A program made the translations under genes and the position numbers. From an uncultured cyanobacterium (lineage in GTDB: Bacteria > Cyanobacteriota > Cyanobacteriia > PCC-6307 > Cyanobiaceae), in assembly GCA_903862155.1 (NCBI GenBank), contig CAIOXF010000215.1, positions 1 through 17,617 of the forward strand: DNA of 17,617 bases, read 5' to 3'. Positions 15,145-17,617 of this stretch are shown one piece after another; position 1 is the stretch's first letter; each line of letters opens with the position of its first letter. The notes beneath the pieces are model-generated. The model saw only the letters and a list, made by a program, of their open reading frames with translations, had not been told where the DNA came from and made no database searches.

Positions 15145-15161
15145 GCCTTACCTCCCAAGGC
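15145..15161 (-). promoter_or_regulatory. Hairpin presenting a ribosome-binding site in its loop
   Basis: On the minus strand GCCTT and AAGGC form a 5-bp stem whose 7-base loop is GGGAGGT, a strong Shine-Dalgarno sequence. It lies just upstream of the 55-residue ORF. It could also be a weak transcript end of the lytic transglycosylase gene, though no T-tract follows. Confidence 0.35.
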
Positions 15162-15197
15162 TGCTGCCGCCGTTCGGTGAGCGATGCAGCCTGCGCG

Positions 15198-16193
15198 TCA
15201 GGGCCGTGGTGTCGCGGGCGACAGCGCCGGCGCGGCTTCGGGCTGCTGCTTGAGGAAGGCGTGCACCTGAATCGGGCTGCGCTGGCTGTAGCCCACCGGT
15301 AGCCACAGGTCGCCGGCCACGGTGGGCACGTGCACCTGCCAGTGATAGAAACCGCGGAAGGCGTTGGGATCGGCGCGCATCAGCGCGGCGTACTCCAGCA
15401 CCGCGCGGCCGTAGTGATCGCTGTTGTTGTAACCCCAGAGCCCGCGGCGGATGTCGCGCAGGCCGCCCCGCCGCACCAGGTAGCGGGCGGCGGCGTGGAT
15501 CGCATCGCGCGGGTTGCGGATGTCACCGTCCTTGCCGATGCCGGGCTCGGCCCAGGTGCTCGGCAGGAATTGCATCGGCCCATGGGCATTGGCCACCGAC
15601 ACTCCATCGATGCGGCCCATGGCGCTCTCCACCAGGTTCACCGCCGCCAGCACCTCCCAGGGGATGCCCGTGGCAGCACTGGCCTCGCGGTAGTGCCGCA
15701 GCAGTTCCTCGGCGGGCCGCGGCGGAATGATCCGCCAGGCCGGCAGCACCGTGCGCGCCGGCCCGCGATGCATCGCCAGAAACTCGCGCCGCGCCTTGAT
15801 GTGTCGTTTGGCCACCGCCAGCCAAGGGGCTGGCAGCCGTTTCAGCACCGCATCGCCAAGGGCCCGCTGCCGAGCCAGCACCCGGTAGATCACCTGCTGC
15901 TGATGGGCCAGCGGTGGGAGACCTGCCTCCGGTGTGGCCGGATCACGGATCGCCCTTTCCAGCTCCACCAGCCGCGCTGCGATCGCCTCCGGCCCAGTGG
16001 GCATCTCGGGATAGCGCCGCGTTTCGCTGGCGGCCTGGGCGCTGGTGCCTTCTGGTTTGGGGCTGTTTGCCCCACCGTTGGTTGACCCCGACCCCGGCAC
16101 GGCGCAGCTGAGCAGCAGCCCGGCTGTGGCGGCGGCCATCAGGGCGGGCGAGAGCCGTCTGGGGAGCCCGAAGTGCTGCAACGCCAAGCCCAA
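15198..16193 (-). CDS. Lytic murein transglycosylase, probable lipoprotein
   Basis: This 331-residue enzyme cleaves peptidoglycan glycan strands to form 1,6-anhydromuropeptides. After RR, a hydrophobic segment ends in LLLSC with Cys30, a lipobox, so the mature protein is likely a lipoprotein at the cell envelope. A Pro/Ser/Gly-rich linker follows. The catalytic domain begins near IPWEVLAAVNLVES, with the catalytic glutamate at E189, followed by HGPMQFLPSTWAEPG and DAIHAAARYLVRRGG, all typical of SLT-type transglycosylases. Start codon is probably TTG at 16193 (or TTG at 16187 or 16181); the ATG at 16139 would remove the basic residues of the signal peptide. It is divergent from the HD-GYP gene. 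Confidence 0.9.
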   Translation of the reverse strand: MGLALQHFGLPRRLSPALMAAATAGLLLSCAVPGSGSTNGGANSPKPEGTSAQAASETRRYPEMPTGPEAIAARLVELERAIRDPATPEAGLPPLAHQQQVIYRVLARQRALGDAVLKRLPAPWLAVAKRHIKARREFLAMHRGPARTVLPAWRIIPPRPAEELLRHYREASAATGIPWEVLAAVNLVESAMGRIDGVSVANAHGPMQFLPSTWAEPGIGKDGDIRNPRDAIHAAARYLVRRGGLRDIRRGLWGYNNSDHYGRAVLEYAALMRADPNAFRGFYHWQVHVPTVAGDLWLPVGYSQRSPIQVHAFLKQQPEAAPALSPATPRP

Positions 16194-16241
16194 CGCAAGC
16201 CTTCAGTGTCTACCGCCTGGAACGCTTCAGCTCTTGCCTGG

Positions 16242-16251
16242 TGCGTACGCA
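16242..16251. promoter_or_regulatory. Palindrome TGCGTACGCA in a divergent intergenic region
   Basis: A perfect 10-base palindrome lies in the 133-bp gap between the divergent lytic transglycosylase and HD-GYP genes. It could be a binding site for a dimeric regulator, but there is no other support. A small CCCC/GGGG hairpin is also present further along at about 16287-16299. Confidence 0.25.
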
Positions 16252-16326
16252 ATTCGCTCGCCCTTCTTAGCGTTGGCGTTCAGTCCCCTGAACGGGGAAA
16301 TCCAAGAGCTCTGCGCAGCTTGGCTT

Positions 16327-17487
16327 ATGTCTGATCTGGGACCTCTGGGCGTGCACGTGCCGCACGCGGCAGGGTCGGGGTCGGCCGCGCTGGTGCGCGA
16401 GGTGGGGGATGCGCTGAATGCGCGTCTGCGCCAACTGCATGAGCAGCTGCTGGAGCAGGTGCCGGATGTGGATCGCATCGCCTGTGTGCTCTACGAGGAG
16501 CGCGACGACCTGCTCAAGACCTTCGTGAACAGCACCCGTGCAGGTGAGGCCATCAAGGGCTACGAGTTCCGCCTCGCCGACAGCGAATCGCTCAGCAAGC
16601 TCGCCACCAGCCGCGATAGCCGCGTGCTCGACGACATTCCGGCGGCGGTGCAGGGCAACACCATGCACTCGATCTGGCTGCTGAAGGAGGGCTACCGCTC
16701 CTCGCTCACGGTGCCCCTGTACGACCGCGAGCAGTTCATCGGATTTCTCTTCTACGACTCCCGCAAGCCGGCGGCGTTCACGCCCGAGGTGCAGCGCAAC
16801 CTCTCGTTGTTCAGCACCCTGATCAACATGACGATTTCGAACGAGCTGAACCTCGTTCGTTCGATCACCACCTCAGCCCAGGTGGCGCGGGAGTTCGCGA
16901 ACCTGCGCGACTTTGAAACCGGTGGCCACCTGGAGCGGATGGCGCATTACTCGCGCCTGATCGCCCGTGATCTGGCCGAGAGCTACGACCTCAGCGACGA
17001 ATACATCGAGCATCTCTATCTGTTTGCGCCGCTGCACGACATCGGCAAGATCGGCATCCCCGACAGCGTGCTGCTCAAGCCCGGTCGCCTCGATGCCGAC
17101 GAGCGGGCCCTGATGGAAACCCACGTGCAGAAGGGCATCGATGTGCTCGAACGGCTGATCGGCGAGTTCGGGCTGCAGCACCTGCCCGATTCCTCCGTGA
17201 TGCGCAATGTGGTGGCCGGCCACCACGAATGCCTTGATGGCTCCGGCTATCCCAACGGGCTCAAGGGTGAGGAGATCGCGCTGGAGTCGCGCATCATCGC
17301 GGTGGCCGACATCCTTGATGCGCTTACCAGCCACCGGCCCTACAAAGAACCCTGGACGATCGAGGCCGCCGTGGCCGAGCTCGAACGCCTGGAAGCTGCC
17401 GGAAAGCTCGACGCCGACTGCGTGAACGCCGTGAAGCGTCACATCCCCGAAGTGGAAGCCATCCGCGACCGCTTCCGCGATGGGTGA
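16327..17487 (+). CDS. GAF plus HD-GYP domain cyclic-di-GMP phosphodiesterase
   Basis: This 386-residue protein combines a sensory and an output domain. A GAF domain spans about residues 30-175, with RIACVLYEERDD and SSLTVPLYDREQFIGFLFYD. The HD-GYP domain follows: HLERMAHYSRLIARDL, HDIGKIGIPD (237-246) with the catalytic His-Asp pair, and HHECLDGSGYP (299-309) with the GYP motif complete. HD-GYP proteins hydrolyse cyclic-di-GMP to pGpG or GMP, so it should lower this second messenger in response to a GAF ligand or partner. No membrane segment or receiver domain is seen, so it is likely cytoplasmic. I chose the ATG at 16327 (MSDLGPLG); the frame is open upstream to 16045, but that part overlaps the divergent gene. 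No clear ribosome-binding site is visible. Confidence 0.92.
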   Translation: MSDLGPLGVHVPHAAGSGSAALVREVGDALNARLRQLHEQLLEQVPDVDRIACVLYEERDDLLKTFVNSTRAGEAIKGYEFRLADSESLSKLATSRDSRVLDDIPAAVQGNTMHSIWLLKEGYRSSLTVPLYDREQFIGFLFYDSRKPAAFTPEVQRNLSLFSTLINMTISNELNLVRSITTSAQVAREFANLRDFETGGHLERMAHYSRLIARDLAESYDLSDEYIEHLYLFAPLHDIGKIGIPDSVLLKPGRLDADERALMETHVQKGIDVLERLIGEFGLQHLPDSSVMRNVVAGHHECLDGSGYPNGLKGEEIALESRIIAVADILDALTSHRPYKEPWTIEAAVAELERLEAAGKLDADCVNAVKRHIPEVEAIRDRFRDG

Positions 17488-17545
17488 ACACTTCGGGGTG
17501 GCCGAGCTGACCTAAAGAGGCCGGGCTTCTGTTGTTGTGGTGCCG

Positions 17546-17617
17546 ATGAGGGTGCACACCCCGCTGCGCGGTGCGGCCGTGCTCGGCCATCCGCTGCTGA
17601 ACAAGGGCACGGCATTC
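17546..17617 (+). CDS. Probable NAD-dependent malic enzyme, N-terminal fragment
   Basis: The last 24 codons of the window begin MRVHTPLRGAAVLGHPLLNK and continue GTAF. The pattern LRG, a hydrophobic stretch, then P-LLNKGTAF is the conserved start of large malic enzymes of the E. coli MaeA type, which oxidatively decarboxylate malate to pyruvate. The rest of the gene is beyond the window, so catalytic residues cannot be checked. GTG codons at 17537 and 17540 are alternative starts. It follows the HD-GYP gene by 58 bases, with no strong terminator between. Confidence 0.7.
   Translation, partial: MRVHTPLRGAAVLGHPLLNKGTAF

Noticed and set aside
15029..15253. A 74-codon plus-strand frame opposite the 55-residue ORF and the lytic transglycosylase end
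   Set aside because: It overlaps a certain gene and has no family features; the minus-strand frame has the better codon bias and ribosome-binding site.

Overview
The window is a compact, GC-rich chromosomal segment from a cyanobacterium, most likely a Cyanobium-like or high-GC Synechococcus picocyanobacterium. The evidence is the 3' end of a photosystem II D1 gene (psbA) at the left edge, a cyanobacterial DUF3493 protein, a cyanobacterial type of infB neighbour, and at least five copies of the cyanobacterial palindrome GCGATCGC (HIP1). Genes are tightly packed on both strands. I see no insertion sequence, phage module, CRISPR array or rRNA operon.

Layout, left to right. At 1-1750: the psbA tail with a strong terminator, a DUF985 cupin, a queuosine-precursor transporter (minus strand) and a tRNA-Thr(CGU) with its own terminator (minus strand). 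At 1796-8666: a small DUF3493 membrane protein (plus strand) converges on a long minus-strand operon. That operon reads, in transcription order, a 98-aa Cys-containing protein, rimP, nusA, rnpM/ylxR, infB and a membrane protein with a low-complexity tail; this is the classic transcription/translation operon. At 8729-11364: a plus-strand run of a CpdA-like phosphodiesterase, an HtrA/Deg protease (overlapping start/stop GTGA) and rpiA. At 11365-11716: a 352-bp stretch without a confident gene, holding two hairpins and one doubtful small ORF. At 11717-13795: a shortened SepF-like protein (plus) converges on a minus-strand pair, a phosphoribosyltransferase-like protein followed by a SIMPL-domain protein. 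At 13858-14951: a small membrane protein coupled (ATGA) to a single ABC ATPase. At 14968-16193: a 55-aa small ORF and a lytic transglycosylase lipoprotein (minus). At 16327-17617: a GAF plus HD-GYP cyclic-di-GMP phosphodiesterase and the first 24 codons of a probable malic enzyme.

Most of the window is housekeeping: ribosome maturation (RimP), elongation and antitermination (NusA), translation initiation (IF-2), pentose-phosphate/Calvin metabolism (RpiA), envelope quality control and wall turnover (HtrA, lytic transglycosylase). The less ordinary parts are the uncharacterised phosphoribosyltransferase-like gene next to the SIMPL gene, the truncated SepF paralogue, the coupled membrane protein/ABC ATPase pair, and several overlapping or very small genes. 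I did not find a clear complete new multi-gene system; the phosphoribosyltransferase-like gene is the best lead.
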